From NCBI GenBank assembly GCA_910584045.1, contig CAJTYO010000004.1:1-64000 (forward strand): a stretch of DNA of 64,000 nucleotides, read 5' to 3'. The notes under the pieces are model-generated. The model ran no database searches. It was not told the DNA's origin and worked only from the letters and a program-made list of their open reading frames with translations. The DNA comes from an uncultured Oscillospiraceae bacterium (GTDB lineage Bacteria; Bacillota; Clostridia; Oscillospirales; Oscillospiraceae). The translations under genes and the position numbers were made by a program. Of this stretch, positions 7,551 to 16,427 are shown in pieces; within the stretch, counting starts at the first letter, position 1; each line of letters opens with the position of its first letter.

Positions 7551-9362
7551 TTAGAACAAACCGGAGACCTTCCCCGTCTCGGTATCCACATCGACGCGGC
7601 GGTAGGCCGGGTCGGAGCTGGTGCCGGGCATCATGGAGATGGTGCCGGCCATGGGGCACAGGAACTTCGCGCCGCCGTACTCCAGAATGTCGCGGATGGG
7701 CAGCCGCCAGCCCTTGGGCACGCCCTTCCAGCTGGGCTCGTGGCTCAGGGACAGATGGGTCTTCACCATCATGGTGCAGTAGTCGGCGTACTTGGGATCG
7801 CTCTCGAACCGCTTGGCCTTCTCCAGGGCCAGAGGAGCCCAGTCCACGCCGTCGGCCCCGTACACTTCCTTGGCGATCATCTCCACGCGCTCGCGCAGGG
7901 GCATCTCCAGGGGGTACAGGAACTTGATCTCATTGGACTCCTTGCAGGCGTCCACCACGGTCTCGGCCAGCTCAACGGCGCCCTCGCCGCCCAGCCGCCA
8001 GTGGTTGCTCAGCGCACAGCGCACGCCCTTCTCGGCGCACAGCTTGCGCAGCAGGGCGATCTCAGCCTCGGTGTCAGTATAGAACTGGTTGATGCAGACC
8101 ACGGGCACGATGCCGGACTTCTTGATGGTCTCCACATGGTGGAACAGGTTCTCAGTGCCCTTCTCCAGCAGCTCCAGATTCTCCTTGGTGTACTCCTCGG
8201 GCAGGGGACGGCCGGCCACGACAGTGGGGCCGCCGCCGTGCATCTTCAGCGCCCGGATGGTTGCCACCAGCACGGACACGTTGGGAGTAAGGCCGCTCAG
8301 GCGGCTCTTCACGTTCCAGAACTTCTCAAAACCGATATCGGCAGCGAAGCCGGACTCGGTGACATGGTAATCGAACAGCTTCAGCGCCAGCCGGTCGCCG
8401 ATGACGGAGGACTGGCCGATAGCGATGTTGGCGAAGGGGCCGGCATGGATCAGCACGGGCTGATGCTCCACGGTGTAGCAGACGGTGGGATTGATGCAGT
8501 TGCGCATCCAGGCGGTCATGGCGCCGGCCACCTCCAGGTCCTCGGTGGTCACGGGCTCGCCCTTGCGGTTGTAGGCCACAACGATTTTGCCGATGCGCTC
8601 GCGCAGATCCTTCAGATCCTTAGCCACGGCCAGAATGGCCATCAGCTCAGAGCCCACGGCGATGCCGAACTTGCTCTCCATGAGGTAGCCGTCCTTGTTG
8701 CCGCCCACGCCGATGATGATGTTGCGCAGACCCTGGGCGCAGAAGTCCAGCACCCAGCCCATCTCCACCCGCTTGGGGTCGATGTCCAGACGCTTCAGGC
8801 CGCGCTTGGCCAGCTGCTCGTCGTCATAGTTGCGCTCGTGCTGCATACGGGCGTTCAGCGCCACCATGGCCAGGTTGTGGGCGTTCATGATGTCGTTGAT
8901 GTCGCCGGTGAGGCCCAGGGAGAACTCGGTCATGGGCATCAGCAGGGCGTTGCCGCCGCCGGCGGCGGTGCCCTTGACGTTCATGGTGGGGCCGCCGGAG
9001 GGCTGGCGCAGGCAGCCGCCCACGTTCTTGCCGATCTTACCCAGACCCTCGATGAGGCCCAGGGAGACGGTGGACTTGCCCTCGCCCAGGGGGGTGGGGG
9101 TGATGGCGGTGACCTCGATGAACTTGCCGTCGGGCTTGTCCTTGAGGCGGTTCATGATCTTGATGAAGTCCAGCTTGGGAGTCTTGCCGTAGGGGATGAT
9201 CTCATCGGGCTCCAGACCCAGCTTCTTGCGGAACTCCTCCACAGGGGGCAGAGTGCGCTCCGCTTCCTCAGCGATCTGCCAGTCCTTGTACTCGGTGGGA
9301 TCGAGGGTCACCCGCCCGGTGACCGGGTCCACGTACTTGCCGTCCTTGAATTCGATTGCCAT
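7551..9362 (-). CDS. fhs: formate--tetrahydrofolate ligase
   Basis: Makes 10-formyl-THF from formate, THF and ATP, feeding purine synthesis and C1 metabolism. The nucleotide loop [15 protein letters not shown] is at residues 88-102, followed by [14 protein letters not shown] and the conserved GLTGDINDI. The C terminus [17 protein letters not shown] is typical. The protein is 603 residues, about 45 longer than the usual 557, because of an extra N-terminal segment. The ATG at 9360-9362 is chosen for its AAGGAGG; the open frame runs further upstream without coding character. It is monocistronic, with its own promoter and terminator. FolD, FchA and the cyclo-ligase nearby complete the folate C1 cycle. 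Confidence 0.97.
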   Translation of the reverse strand: MAIEFKDGKYVDPVTGRVTLDPTEYKDWQIAEEAERTLPPVEEFRKKLGLEPDEIIPYGKTPKLDFIKIMNRLKDKPDGKFIEVTAITPTPLGEGKSTVSLGLIEGLGKIGKNVGGCLRQPSGGPTMNVKGTAAGGGNALLMPMTEFSLGLTGDINDIMNAHNLAMVALNARMQHERNYDDEQLAKRGLKRLDIDPKRVEMGWVLDFCAQGLRNIIIGVGGNKDGYLMESKFGIAVGSELMAILAVAKDLKDLRERIGKIVVAYNRKGEPVTTEDLEVAGAMTAWMRNCINPTVCYTVEHQPVLIHAGPFANIAIGQSSVIGDRLALKLFDYHVTESGFAADIGFEKFWNVKSRLSGLTPNVSVLVATIRALKMHGGGPTVVAGRPLPEEYTKENLELLEKGTENLFHHVETIKKSGIVPVVCINQFYTDTEAEIALLRKLCAEKGVRCALSNHWRLGGEGAVELAETVVDACKESNEIKFLYPLEMPLRERVEMIAKEVYGADGVDWAPLALEKAKRFESDPKYADYCTMMVKTHLSLSHEPSWKGVPKGWRLPIRDILEYGGAKFLCPMAGTISMMPGTSSDPAYRRVDVDTETGKVSGLF

Positions 9363-9528
9363 AGGAATCCTCCTTGTTTCCCGGGATATTTCACCACCCC
9401 CGGGAACGTATTTATTTTGACGCCGCGCTTCATTCGTCCACGACCCCGGCGCCAATAACGGGATGAAACCGCAGCGATGCCGCGGAAAAAGGGGAGCGAA
9501 ATTTGTCCGCCCCATTCATCCGATAAAA

Positions 9529-9557
9529 AGTATAACAAATTCCGGATTTTTTTGCAA
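9529..9557 (-). promoter_or_regulatory. fhs promoter
   Basis: On the minus strand TTGCAA (9557-9552), a 17-bp spacer and TATACT (9534-9529). The leader of about 160 nt contains a CCCGGG...CCCGGG hairpin just before the ribosome site; no THF riboswitch core is visible here. Confidence 0.7.
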
Positions 9558-9614
9558 GCGGCAAAATGACAAAATTTTCACAATATCCTTGTGCAAGCCT
9601 ACAACGCCCCCGCC

Positions 9615-10625
9615 TCAGGGGATGGTCCAGCCGCGGTCCGCGCGGTTGAAATAGCCGGTCAGCCGCTCGGGATGATGGAAGCACTCAAATACCGCGTCCA
9701 GCCCGAAGGCGTCGTAGATGCACCCGTAGAGCTCGCTGCCGAAGCTGTAGACCGCCAGCTGGTCCAGGGGCTTTTCGCCGTAGAGATAGGCGTTGAACCA
9801 TACCTCCTCCCACTGCCGCTCCATGTCCGCCTTGGTAAACGCTCCGGCCCTGATCCGCTCCACCGTTTCGCAGAAGAGCCGGAAATGCTCCGGAAAGTGT
9901 TCGTTGAGCAGAGGGATCGACGGGACCCCAAGATCGGGCGGCTGGTCCGGCTCGATCCGCCGGGAGATCACGCCCTCGGCGTTGTTGCAGAACTTCACCG
10001 CCATGCCCTCCCAGGCAAAGCCCCGGATATACTGGTCCAGCAGGCTCTGCTCCCCGGAGATGCCCTCCGCCATTTTCATCATCTGCAGATGGTGCATTTC
10101 ATGGAGGACGATCCGGGGCAGGTCCTCTATGGTGCAGTATTCGTCTATTCCGAAGAGGTCCAAATGGAGCGCCCCCTCGTGGGGGTAGCCGAAGGACCGC
10201 CCGAAGCTGAGGGTGGAGACCACCGCCGGGTCCGGGATCATGTCCGTCCCCTTGGGGAACATCCCCGCCAGCCGGCCCTGCATCTCCGCCAGAAAATCGT
10301 CCGTAAACAGGGCCTTCAGCCGCTCATACCGGTCCTCGTATTTTCGCGGGTCCCGGAGGCAGTCCAGCCACTGGCCGTGCTTTTCCCGCAGATGGTTCTT
10401 CCGGTGGTCCCCGCTGAGGTCCGGGATCTCCTCCGGCGGGATGCTATCCAGCCGGGAGAAGTAGTCGATCAGATGCTCCGCCGAGGGGAGCTCGTAGCGG
10501 CGCAGCTCAAACCGGTAGTCCTCGTGGGCGAGGACCGCCCGCGCCGCCTCCCGGTCCCCCGGGCGGACGCCCAGGCCGGACACGTATTCCAGCATCAGCG
10601 GGATGCTGGACATGCGGAGTTCCAT
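9615..10625 (-). CDS. DUF5700-like putative zinc metalloprotease
   Basis: A 336-residue soluble protein with the zinc-peptidase motif HEMHH at residues 175-179 and a downstream acidic motif AWEGMA (Glu206) that could be the third zinc ligand, as in gluzincins. The sequence resembles the DUF5700 putative zinc-dependent peptidase family. No signal peptide is visible, so it acts in the cytoplasm if it is a protease. The ATG lies three bases after the stop of the folate transporter gene, so the two share a transcript and the THF riboswitch. Why a peptidase should be folate-regulated is unclear; removal of polyglutamate from folates is a speculative possibility. Confidence 0.75.
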   Translation of the reverse strand: MELRMSSIPLMLEYVSGLGVRPGDREAARAVLAHEDYRFELRRYELPSAEHLIDYFSRLDSIPPEEIPDLSGDHRKNHLREKHGQWLDCLRDPRKYEDRYERLKALFTDDFLAEMQGRLAGMFPKGTDMIPDPAVVSTLSFGRSFGYPHEGALHLDLFGIDEYCTIEDLPRIVLHEMHHLQMMKMAEGISGEQSLLDQYIRGFAWEGMAVKFCNNAEGVISRRIEPDQPPDLGVPSIPLLNEHFPEHFRLFCETVERIRAGAFTKADMERQWEEVWFNAYLYGEKPLDQLAVYSFGSELYGCIYDAFGLDAVFECFHHPERLTGYFNRADRGWTIP

Positions 10626-10628
10626 CTA

Positions 10629-11666
10629 CTACTCCGCCTCTACCGGCTTGACGGACATCCCTGTCACGTTCTCCACGCTGTCCAGTACCAGAACGGCGCT
10701 GCCCGCGCCAACCCTGGTCAGCGTGTCGTCGCCCTTGGCGGATTTCTCCAGATAACCCGCCGCCGCGGCCAGGTCGGTGCCCTCCGAGGTCTGGTAGATG
10801 GTGAATTCTACAGTTGTGTCGCCCCGCAGCTTCTTGCTGACCTTGTTGACCGTGGCGATCTGGTTCTCCTCCAGCAGTCCCTGGGCAAGCCCGTCCTCGG
10901 TCAAAGCGGCGTTCATGGCTGTGACCTCGGCGGGGGACAGGGAGGAGGTGTGGTTTTTGGTGTTGTAGTTATATACGTAGTAGCCCCCCACGCAGGCCGC
11001 GCCAATGGCAAACAAAGTTACCAGCAGCACAATCTGCCGTTTCTGCATCTTAAGGCTCTCCCCCTTGTCATAGAGCAGACCAAATCGACGCCCGATGGGC
11101 ATGGTCGCCGTCAAAAAGAGGATCAGCAGTACGGACTCCAGGGGGAACAGGGCCAGGTTCTTGATAATCCGGGGCAGCTGGAAGATGGTGTAAGACTTCC
11201 CTAGGATCATCTTGTAGTACACCCACATGATGGGGGTGTTCATAACGATATTGACGAAGAAGTCGATACAGAACCGGGAGAGGATGACCCGGGTGGCGGT
11301 AACTCTGGCCCGGTAGAGAAACAGAGCGAAGATCAAGGACCCGGCGATCTCGATGAAGATAAAGGGAAAGAAATAGGCCCCCGAGGGGAACAGCAGGCAG
11401 CCGAGGGTGTCGGAGATGGCGGCGGCCACGATGGCCACCACGGGGCCGAAGACCATCGCGCCAAAGGCGTTAACGAAAAAGGCGATGTTGATCTTCAGAT
11501 CGGCGGCAATGGGGATACCCAGGCTCTTGAGTGCCACGCGCAGGGCGATCATCAGTGCTGCGAACACCAGCATCCGGGTGTCCCGCAGCTCCGCGGCGGC
11601 GTCTCTCCAGTATTCCTTGGAGAAGGGGGAGGCATACAGGGTGGTGGATTTAACCACACGGTTCAT
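10629..11666 (-). CDS. folT: folate-family ECF transporter S component (FolT-like) with C-terminal extension
   Basis: Membrane substrate-binding subunit for folate uptake through an energy-coupling-factor transporter. Residues 28-190 match the family: LVFAALMIALRVALKSL, then LKINIAFFVNAFGAMVFGP and the DTLGCLLFPSGAYFF motif, with five to six membrane helices. At 345 residues it is much longer than the usual 170-200. An extra membrane helix (IVLLVTLFAIGAACVGGYYVY) is followed by an extracytoplasmic domain of about 115 residues of unknown role. The THF riboswitch upstream strongly supports folate as substrate. The ATG overlaps the stop of a 27-codon leader ORF. The general ECF ATPases are not in the window. 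Confidence 0.88.
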   Translation of the reverse strand: MNRVVKSTTLYASPFSKEYWRDAAAELRDTRMLVFAALMIALRVALKSLGIPIAADLKINIAFFVNAFGAMVFGPVVAIVAAAISDTLGCLLFPSGAYFFPFIFIEIAGSLIFALFLYRARVTATRVILSRFCIDFFVNIVMNTPIMWVYYKMILGKSYTIFQLPRIIKNLALFPLESVLLILFLTATMPIGRRFGLLYDKGESLKMQKRQIVLLVTLFAIGAACVGGYYVYNYNTKNHTSSLSPAEVTAMNAALTEDGLAQGLLEENQIATVNKVSKKLRGDTTVEFTIYQTSEGTDLAAAAGYLEKSAKGDDTLTRVGAGSAVLVLDSVENVTGMSVKPVEAE

Positions 11667-11746
11667 CGCGCCGTCACCTCCTCTCCAGTCATCTGACGAG
11701 GGCCGGTCCCGTGGGCCGGGACGCAGGGGTGTTGGGTACGCTTCAT
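11663..11746 (-). CDS. 27-residue leader ORF translationally coupled to folT
   Basis: A short frame starts at ATG 11744-11746 with a strong TTAAGGAGG seven bases upstream and ends in TGA overlapping the folT ATG (ATGA). Its own coding region contains GGAGAGGAGG, the folT ribosome site. Translation of the leader would open or couple the folT start. The peptide has no recognisable motif apart from several Pro, Arg and His residues. Evidence is the ribosome site and the perfect overlap; conservation has not been tested. Confidence 0.55.
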   Translation of the reverse strand: MKRTQHPCVPAHGTGPRQMTGEEVTAR

Positions 11747-11823
11747 AGGCGTTCCTCCTTAAAATTCCGCCCCAATGGGGCTGTTTTTAGGAGGTAAAGT
11801 CTCAAGCTGCCTTCGGGGGCCCG

Positions 11824-11872
11824 AAATAAAACGTGCCAATCCAAGCCGCAAACTGCGGCCAAGATTGGCACG
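11824..11872 (-). terminator. riboswitch-controlled terminator upstream of folT
   Basis: On the minus strand a long stem (CGTGCCAATC paired with GATTGGCACG, with an inner GGCCGCA/TGCGGCT helix) is followed by TTTTATTT. It lies about 120 nt beyond the THF aptamer and before the leader ORF, the expected place for transcription control. Two further hairpins (GGCGGCGC/GCGCCGCC and GACGGTCGTT/AACGACC) stand between aptamer and terminator. Confidence 0.8.
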
Positions 11873-11990
11873 GATCACATCCCGGAATGGGCGTAAAAGC
11901 AGCTATTCGGCCCTTTGCGCCTCTAATTTCCCCGAGGATGGTCGTTTATTCTTCGGCTCAACGACCGTCCCGGCGGCGCAAGCGCCGCCT

Positions 11991-12095
11991 GGTAGCGGAT
12001 GCAGCATGACATCGTAGGCCCTATTTCGCGGGGGCCTTTCGTGCAGGGGCAACTTCCCAGCCTCCTGCCACTTTACGCGCCATGCTTACTCTACC
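11991..12095 (-). ncRNA. tetrahydrofolate (THF) riboswitch, folT type
   Basis: The minus-strand RNA starts GGTAGAGTAAGCATG and ends TCATGCTGCATCCGCTACC, closing P1 (GGTAG/CTACC). The conserved 5' GAGTA, the GCGCGTxAAGTG element, the internal CGAAAGG and the 3' GCATCCGCT all match what I know of the THF riboswitch. It sits 39 nt after the predicted transcription start of the folT transcript. Binding of THF should lower folate uptake. A covariance search against the Rfam THF model would settle it. Confidence 0.87.
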
Positions 12096-12143
12096 AATCC
12101 TATTTTGTTGCGCCGCCGGGACCCTCACCCCAGCGACAGCCCT

Positions 12144-12172
12144 ATCATACACCAAGACGGCAGATATTGCAA
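12144..12172 (-). promoter_or_regulatory. promoter of the riboswitch-folT-DUF5700 transcript
   Basis: On the minus strand TTGCAA (12172-12167), a 17-bp spacer and TATGAT (12149-12144). The start would be near 12137, just ahead of the THF aptamer. The promoter has the same TTGCAA -35 element as fhs. Confidence 0.7.
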
Positions 12173-12201
12173 GTTCTTTCGCAAAGATTTTGCGGAATTT
12201 T

Positions 12202-12822
12202 TCAGCCCGCCAGCGCCGAGCCGATCTTCTTCATCCGGTTGAGAACGATGTCCCCCACATTGGCCAGATCCTCGGCGGTGAAGGCGTAGCGGAAGTTGTC
12301 GGAGAACAGAATCTGCGCGTTGGGCGGAAACTCGTCGTCCCCCGCCCAGAGGAGAAGCTGGATGGTCAGCCCCTCCATCAGCTCCAGCTCCCAGCCGCAG
12401 TCGCTGCGGCTCAGCCGCTTGGCGGGGAGCTTTTCCATGATCTGGTTGAGCGCCTCCGGCCGGCTGCCATAGGAGAAGGCAAAGCGCTTGATGCACCTTC
12501 CCGTGAACTGCTGGAGGTAGACCTCCCCCCAGGGGAACTCCCGATAGGTCAGATATTGGCCCAGGCTCTGGGCCTTCCGTCCGTCCAGAAGGTATCGCAG
12601 AAAGAGGATGCGCTCCGCGTTGGACAGCGGCGCTGGGCCTATCACCGTGTAGTCCGGATGGGAGACGGAGAACGTCTCCCCCAAGAGGTTCATGGTTATG
12701 ACGCGGGACTTTCCGTCGTAGGGGAGGCCGCACCGCGCAGCCATCTCGGCTGGGTCCATTTCTCTGTATTTTTCCAGGTAAAACTCCAGGGGTTTTTCTT
12801 CTTTGTTATTTACAACGTCCAT
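12202..12822 (-). CDS. DUF3786 domain-containing protein
   Basis: A 206-residue soluble protein of the DUF3786 family, whose function is unknown. The pattern NLLGETFSVSHPDY followed by LFLRYLLDG and a REFPWGEVY segment is the family core. I choose the ATG at 12820-12822, five bases after GGGAG; an in-frame GTG lies two codons upstream. The pyrophosphatase gene ends 61 bp downstream in genomic coordinates, i.e. upstream in the reading direction, and both may share a transcript. No cysteine cluster or signal is seen. Confidence 0.75.
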   Translation of the reverse strand: MDVVNNKEEKPLEFYLEKYREMDPAEMAARCGLPYDGKSRVITMNLLGETFSVSHPDYTVIGPAPLSNAERILFLRYLLDGRKAQSLGQYLTYREFPWGEVYLQQFTGRCIKRFAFSYGSRPEALNQIMEKLPAKRLSRSDCGWELELMEGLTIQLLLWAGDDEFPPNAQILFSDNFRYAFTAEDLANVGDIVLNRMKKIGSALAG

Positions 12823-12883
12823 AGTCACTCCCTCTTTTTTGTAGCCCCGGGCTTCTGCCGCTGCGTGAGGGGGGATTTCGGCC

Positions 12884-14500
12884 TTATCCCCACAGGGCCG
12901 AGAGCATCGGGATGATCTGCTTTTTCCTCGACATAACGTGGGGCAGAAACGCCTCGTGCTCCTTCAGCTCGGTATTGAACGCCTGCTGGAACGTATCTTC
13001 CCCGCCGACACACAAAATCTTGCTTCCCTCCATCAGCACGTCTGTCAGCATCAGAAGGATCATGCTGTACCCGTGCTCCTCCTTCGCCGCCTCCATCAGG
13101 CGCAGGAACTCCTCCTTCCGCCGCAGCTGGCGCTCGGAATCCACGCAGGTGATCTGTCCCACGCCGAAGTCGTACCCCGCGATGTGGAATTCCTTGAAGT
13201 CGGTGAATAAAAGCTGCTCCACCGGCTTGTCTTCCGGTGTGGAGGCGGAGAAAATCTCCCGTCCCAGCTCCTCCAGAGACAGGTCCGCGATGTGGGCCAG
13301 CCGTTCCGCCATGCGTCGGTCCCGCTCCGTGCAGGTGGGGGACTTGAACATCACCGTGTCCGACACAATGGCCGCCGCCATCAGGCCTGCCAGCTTCGGC
13401 GAGGGCATCAGCCCTCTCTCCTGATACATCCCCGCCACAATGGTGCATGTGCTGCCCACCGGCTCGTTGCGGAAATAGATGGGATTCTTCGTCTGGATGT
13501 CCGCCAGACGGTGGTGGTCAATGATGGCCAGAATGTCCGTTTCCTCCAGTCCGGGCACCGACTGGGCCGCCTCGTTGTGATCCACCAGCACAACCCGCTT
13601 GCGCCGGGGCCGGATGAGGTGATACCGGGACAGGGACCCCACCACGCGCTCCTCCGCGTCCAGTATGGGATAGCTGCGGTAGCGGCTCTTCAGAACGACC
13701 TCCTGTACGTCGTCAATATAGTCGCTGAGATGGAAAGCGGTGATATTTTCCCGCTGAGAGAGTCGTCCTACCGGTATTGCCTGAAAAATGCGGCGTACAG
13801 TGCGGTAGCTGTCATAGGGGGTGGAGATAATGCAGGTGTTTGCCGCCGCATCCCGCACGTCGTCGGGCAGCTCCGCCTGGCAGAGAATGATGCAGGCCAC
13901 CCCGAACGCCGCCGCCTGCCGCAGCATATCCGGCTGGTTGCCGCAGATGAGGATGGTATCCTTCTGCCGGAAGGGGGGCAGCTCCGAGGACTGAGGCAGG
14001 GCCAGCACCACCTCTCCGGAGATGGTGTTGACCACCTCCGACGACTCGCCCAGCAGTTGGCCTTCCAGCACGCTGAGGATGTTGAACAGCGGCACCTCGT
14101 TCAGCCGGGGGTCCTCAATGGTCTTCATATCATAGGCGGCGATGTCTCCCCCGGTCATCATGCCCCGCAGGCAGCCGTCGTCATCGGCGATGGGAATGGC
14201 GGAGATGTGCTTGTCCGCCTCCATGGCGGACCAGGCCCGGTTGACCGTCACCGCTTCGTGCAGGACCGGGGGCGTGTCATAGTCCAGGTCCTGCACCTGG
14301 GTGCGCATACTCTTGATGAGCATGGGCGCTTCGAAGCCGAAGCGGTTGAGGATCAGCCTGGTCTCGTCGCTGATGTGTCCCAGCCGGGCGGCGGTGTACT
14401 GCCGGTCTCCGGTGGCGTTGCGCAGAGCGGTGTAGGCCATTGCGGAGACAATGGAATCCGTGTCCGGATTCCGGTGGCCGGTAACATAGATCTGTTCCAT
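12884..14500 (-). CDS. ppaC: manganese-dependent inorganic pyrophosphatase with CBS-DRTGG-CBS insert
   Basis: Family II pyrophosphatase hydrolysing PPi. The N-terminal DHH catalytic part has GHRNPDTDS (residues 8-16), then a regulatory insert of about 230 residues with a first CBS motif (AIPIADDDGCLRGMMTGGDI), a DRTGG-like domain and a second CBS motif (YPILDAEERVVGSLSRYHL). The catalytic part resumes with VLVDHNE and AIIDHHRLADI, and ends with the DHHA2 domain. In Clostridia such enzymes are inhibited by AMP or ADP and activated by ATP or diadenosine polyphosphates through the CBS pair. The 538-residue length fits the CBS-DRTGG subtype. Confidence 0.95.
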   Translation of the reverse strand: MEQIYVTGHRNPDTDSIVSAMAYTALRNATGDRQYTAARLGHISDETRLILNRFGFEAPMLIKSMRTQVQDLDYDTPPVLHEAVTVNRAWSAMEADKHISAIPIADDDGCLRGMMTGGDIAAYDMKTIEDPRLNEVPLFNILSVLEGQLLGESSEVVNTISGEVVLALPQSSELPPFRQKDTILICGNQPDMLRQAAAFGVACIILCQAELPDDVRDAAANTCIISTPYDSYRTVRRIFQAIPVGRLSQRENITAFHLSDYIDDVQEVVLKSRYRSYPILDAEERVVGSLSRYHLIRPRRKRVVLVDHNEAAQSVPGLEETDILAIIDHHRLADIQTKNPIYFRNEPVGSTCTIVAGMYQERGLMPSPKLAGLMAAAIVSDTVMFKSPTCTERDRRMAERLAHIADLSLEELGREIFSASTPEDKPVEQLLFTDFKEFHIAGYDFGVGQITCVDSERQLRRKEEFLRLMEAAKEEHGYSMILLMLTDVLMEGSKILCVGGEDTFQQAFNTELKEHEAFLPHVMSRKKQIIPMLSALWG

Positions 14501-14558
14501 AGTTTCTCACTCCTTGTCAAGGATCGTCTCGCCGCGCGGCGGGGCGGATATGCCGGGA

Positions 14559-15179
14559 TCAGCGGGCGCCGAGAGTTTCGCAGTACGCGTCTATGTCGAA
14601 GGGGTCCAGTCCGCTGTCTTTCCGCAGGTACAGCGGGTGATGGGGATGTCCCCTCCGGGACCGCGCGCCGGCGGTGAACCACTGCGCACCGTACTGCCGT
14701 CCCGCCTCCGCCATATCCCGGACGCAGAGGGGCAGATAGGCCCGCTGTTCGATGATGGTCCCCCATGCCGCCCACACAGCCGGAGCGGCGGACAGGGACA
14801 GCGCGTAGGCAAAGGCCGCCAGATTCTCCCGGTGGAGCGCCGGGTTCAGCTCCCGCTCCATATCTCCGGGCCGGGTGGCCCGCTGGGCGTAGACATTGCA
14901 CATGATGAAGCTGTCGAAGCCGTTGTGGAGCGCCACCCGCTCCACACTTTTGAGAGTGTTGTCCAGCGCGCCGGGGGCGGCGGTGGAGGGGTTGACGCCG
15001 ATGCAGATCAGCGGAGCCGCCCCCCGGGTGCCCAGAAGATACCGGTACTCCTGATAAGTATGGGGCACATACAGCCATTTTGATACGTCGTAATCCGGAG
15101 AGGGGGCCAGCGCCTCCTCCAGAGCCGGGCCAAAGCCGGTCAGCTCCGTCTCCGTTGTCAGACAGCCGGGAATATGCAT
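14559..15179 (-). CDS. DUF1643 domain-containing protein
   Basis: A 206-residue cytoplasmic protein with the DUF1643 signature: ICIGVNPSTA near residue 60, DNTLKSVERVA, then MCNVYAQRAT and AAWGTI. The function of the family is unknown; members are often found in phage and defence contexts, but nothing of that kind is seen here. The ATG at 15177-15179 with AGGAGG upstream is preferred over a start 45 codons earlier. The divergent padR gene begins 165 bp away. Confidence 0.8.
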   Translation of the reverse strand: MHIPGCLTTETELTGFGPALEEALAPSPDYDVSKWLYVPHTYQEYRYLLGTRGAAPLICIGVNPSTAAPGALDNTLKSVERVALHNGFDSFIMCNVYAQRATRPGDMERELNPALHRENLAAFAYALSLSAAPAVWAAWGTIIEQRAYLPLCVRDMAEAGRQYGAQWFTAGARSRRGHPHHPLYLRKDSGLDPFDIDAYCETLGAR

Positions 15180-15279
15180 AATCCCGCCTCCTTCCTGCTT
15201 CCGGGAACAGTGTACCACAACTCCATAGGTCCGCGCAACTATAAATGCGAGCCGCAGGCGGTCGTGAAAGAAAAACCTC

Positions 15280-15308
15280 TTGACATACATAGATAATCTA
15301 TGTATATT
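15280..15308 (+). promoter_or_regulatory. padR promoter with overlapping PadR operator
   Basis: TTGACA (15280-15285), 17-bp spacer, TATATT (15303-15308). A near-perfect inverted repeat TACATAGA-TAA-TCTATGTA (15286-15304) fills the spacer and touches the -10 box. PadR proteins bind ATGT...ACAT palindromes like this, so autorepression is likely. Confidence 0.75.
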
Positions 15309-15344
15309 ATACATATATCATCTAGGGTAAGGGAGAGCACGGAC

Positions 15345-15665
15345 ATGCCGAAAAAGGAGAGCGGGAGCGTATCCCTGCTGGTGCTGGCTCTGCTGAGGGG
15401 ACGGGAGATGTACGGCTACCAGATCATCGAGGAGCTGGACAGGCGCAGCGAGCACGTGTTTCAGATGAAGGAGGGCACCCTGTACCCAGTGCTCCATGCC
15501 CTGGAGAAGGAGCGTCTGGTGTCCGCCCGGGAGGAGGAGACGGCAAAAGGCCGTACCCGGCGGTACTACGCTGTCACGGAGAAGGGCCTCCGGGCTCTGG
15601 AGGAGAAGGAGAAGGAGTGGCTGACGTTTTCCCGCGCGGTGACGGCCATCCTGGCGGGGGCGTAA
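15345..15665 (+). CDS. PadR family transcriptional regulator
   Basis: A 106-residue winged-helix repressor. The PadR core is clear: LLVLALLRGREMYGYQI, then MKEGTLYPVLHALEKE and GRTRRYYAVTEKG. It has only a short C-terminal dimerisation helix (PadR subfamily s2 type). The ATG at 15345 is preferred to an upstream start because the family begins here and GGGAGAG precedes it. The HAAS gene follows after 3 bp. PadR-HAAS pairs are common in Firmicutes, where the repressor responds to cell-envelope stress or antibiotics. The operator in its promoter suggests autoregulation. Confidence 0.93.
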   Translation: MPKKESGSVSLLVLALLRGREMYGYQIIEELDRRSEHVFQMKEGTLYPVLHALEKERLVSAREEETAKGRTRRYYAVTEKGLRALEEKEKEWLTFSRAVTAILAGA

Positions 15666-15668
15666 GCG

Positions 15669-16427
15669 ATGGACAAAATAGAATGGCTGGACGCGGCCAC
15701 GGCGAAAATCCGCTTCCGCCCGGACCGGAAGGCTGTCCGGCGGGAGCTGGAGGCCCATCTGGAGGACCTGCGGGAGGCGTCCGGGCTGGGAGAGGCGGCG
15801 GCTCTGGGGGCCCTGGGCGACCCGGGAGAGATTGCGGAGGAGCTGGGCCGTATCCACCGGCCCTGGATGGGGTATCTGTGGCGGGCGAGCCAACTGGCGT
15901 TAATCGGAGCGGCGGCGATGTACTGCCTGGTGCTGGCGCTGCTGGCGGCGCGGCCGGGATATTCCTATCGTGCGCTTCCCGGTATGGATTTGTACAATTT
16001 TCTGCGGGAGGACGCCGGCACGGCGGAGTCCCTGTGCGGGCAGCCCGCCATAGAGGAGCGGGAGCTCTCCGCCGGTACGGTCCTCAAAACCGGCGGCTAT
16101 ACCATCCGCAATGGCCGAAGCGTTTACCGCCTGGTCAGCGGGCAGGATGGCCCTCAGTGGCATTTGTACATAGATCTGAATGTTACCATGAGCCGGTGGG
16201 AGGAGCCGCTGGACTGCTGGCGGATTATTTCCGGCTTTCGGACAGACGCTGGGCGCGTGGAGAAGGGCGACTGCTCCCGCGTCTCCGTGGACTGGGGCTT
16301 CTGGCAGAAATGCGCCTTCGAATTATCAGATTTTCCGGAGGATGCGGAATGGGTGGAGCTGGACTTCGGCTACGGCGAGCTGAAGCGGACCCTGCACATT
16401 GATCTGACGAAGGAGGCGGAGGTATGA
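15669..16427 (+). CDS. HAAS/DUF1700-type membrane protein partner of PadR
   Basis: A 252-residue protein with an N-terminal cytoplasmic helical region (residues 1-68, with LEAHLEDLREASG and LGDPGEIAEELG) of the HAAS or permease-prefix type, one membrane helix at about 75-98 (LALIGAAAMYCLVLALLAA), and an extracytoplasmic beta-rich domain. It is encoded directly after padR. In related pairs the HAAS protein links envelope state to the repressor. The stop overlaps the next start by four bases (ATGA), indicating translational coupling. Confidence 0.75.
   Translation: MDKIEWLDAATAKIRFRPDRKAVRRELEAHLEDLREASGLGEAAALGALGDPGEIAEELGRIHRPWMGYLWRASQLALIGAAAMYCLVLALLAARPGYSYRALPGMDLYNFLREDAGTAESLCGQPAIEERELSAGTVLKTGGYTIRNGRSVYRLVSGQDGPQWHLYIDLNVTMSRWEEPLDCWRIISGFRTDAGRVEKGDCSRVSVDWGFWQKCAFELSDFPEDAEWVELDFGYGELKRTLHIDLTKEAEV

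Noticed and set aside
9363..9614. Second THF riboswitch before fhs
   Set aside because: No GAGTA or GCATCCGCT elements; only a promoter and a CCCGGG hairpin.
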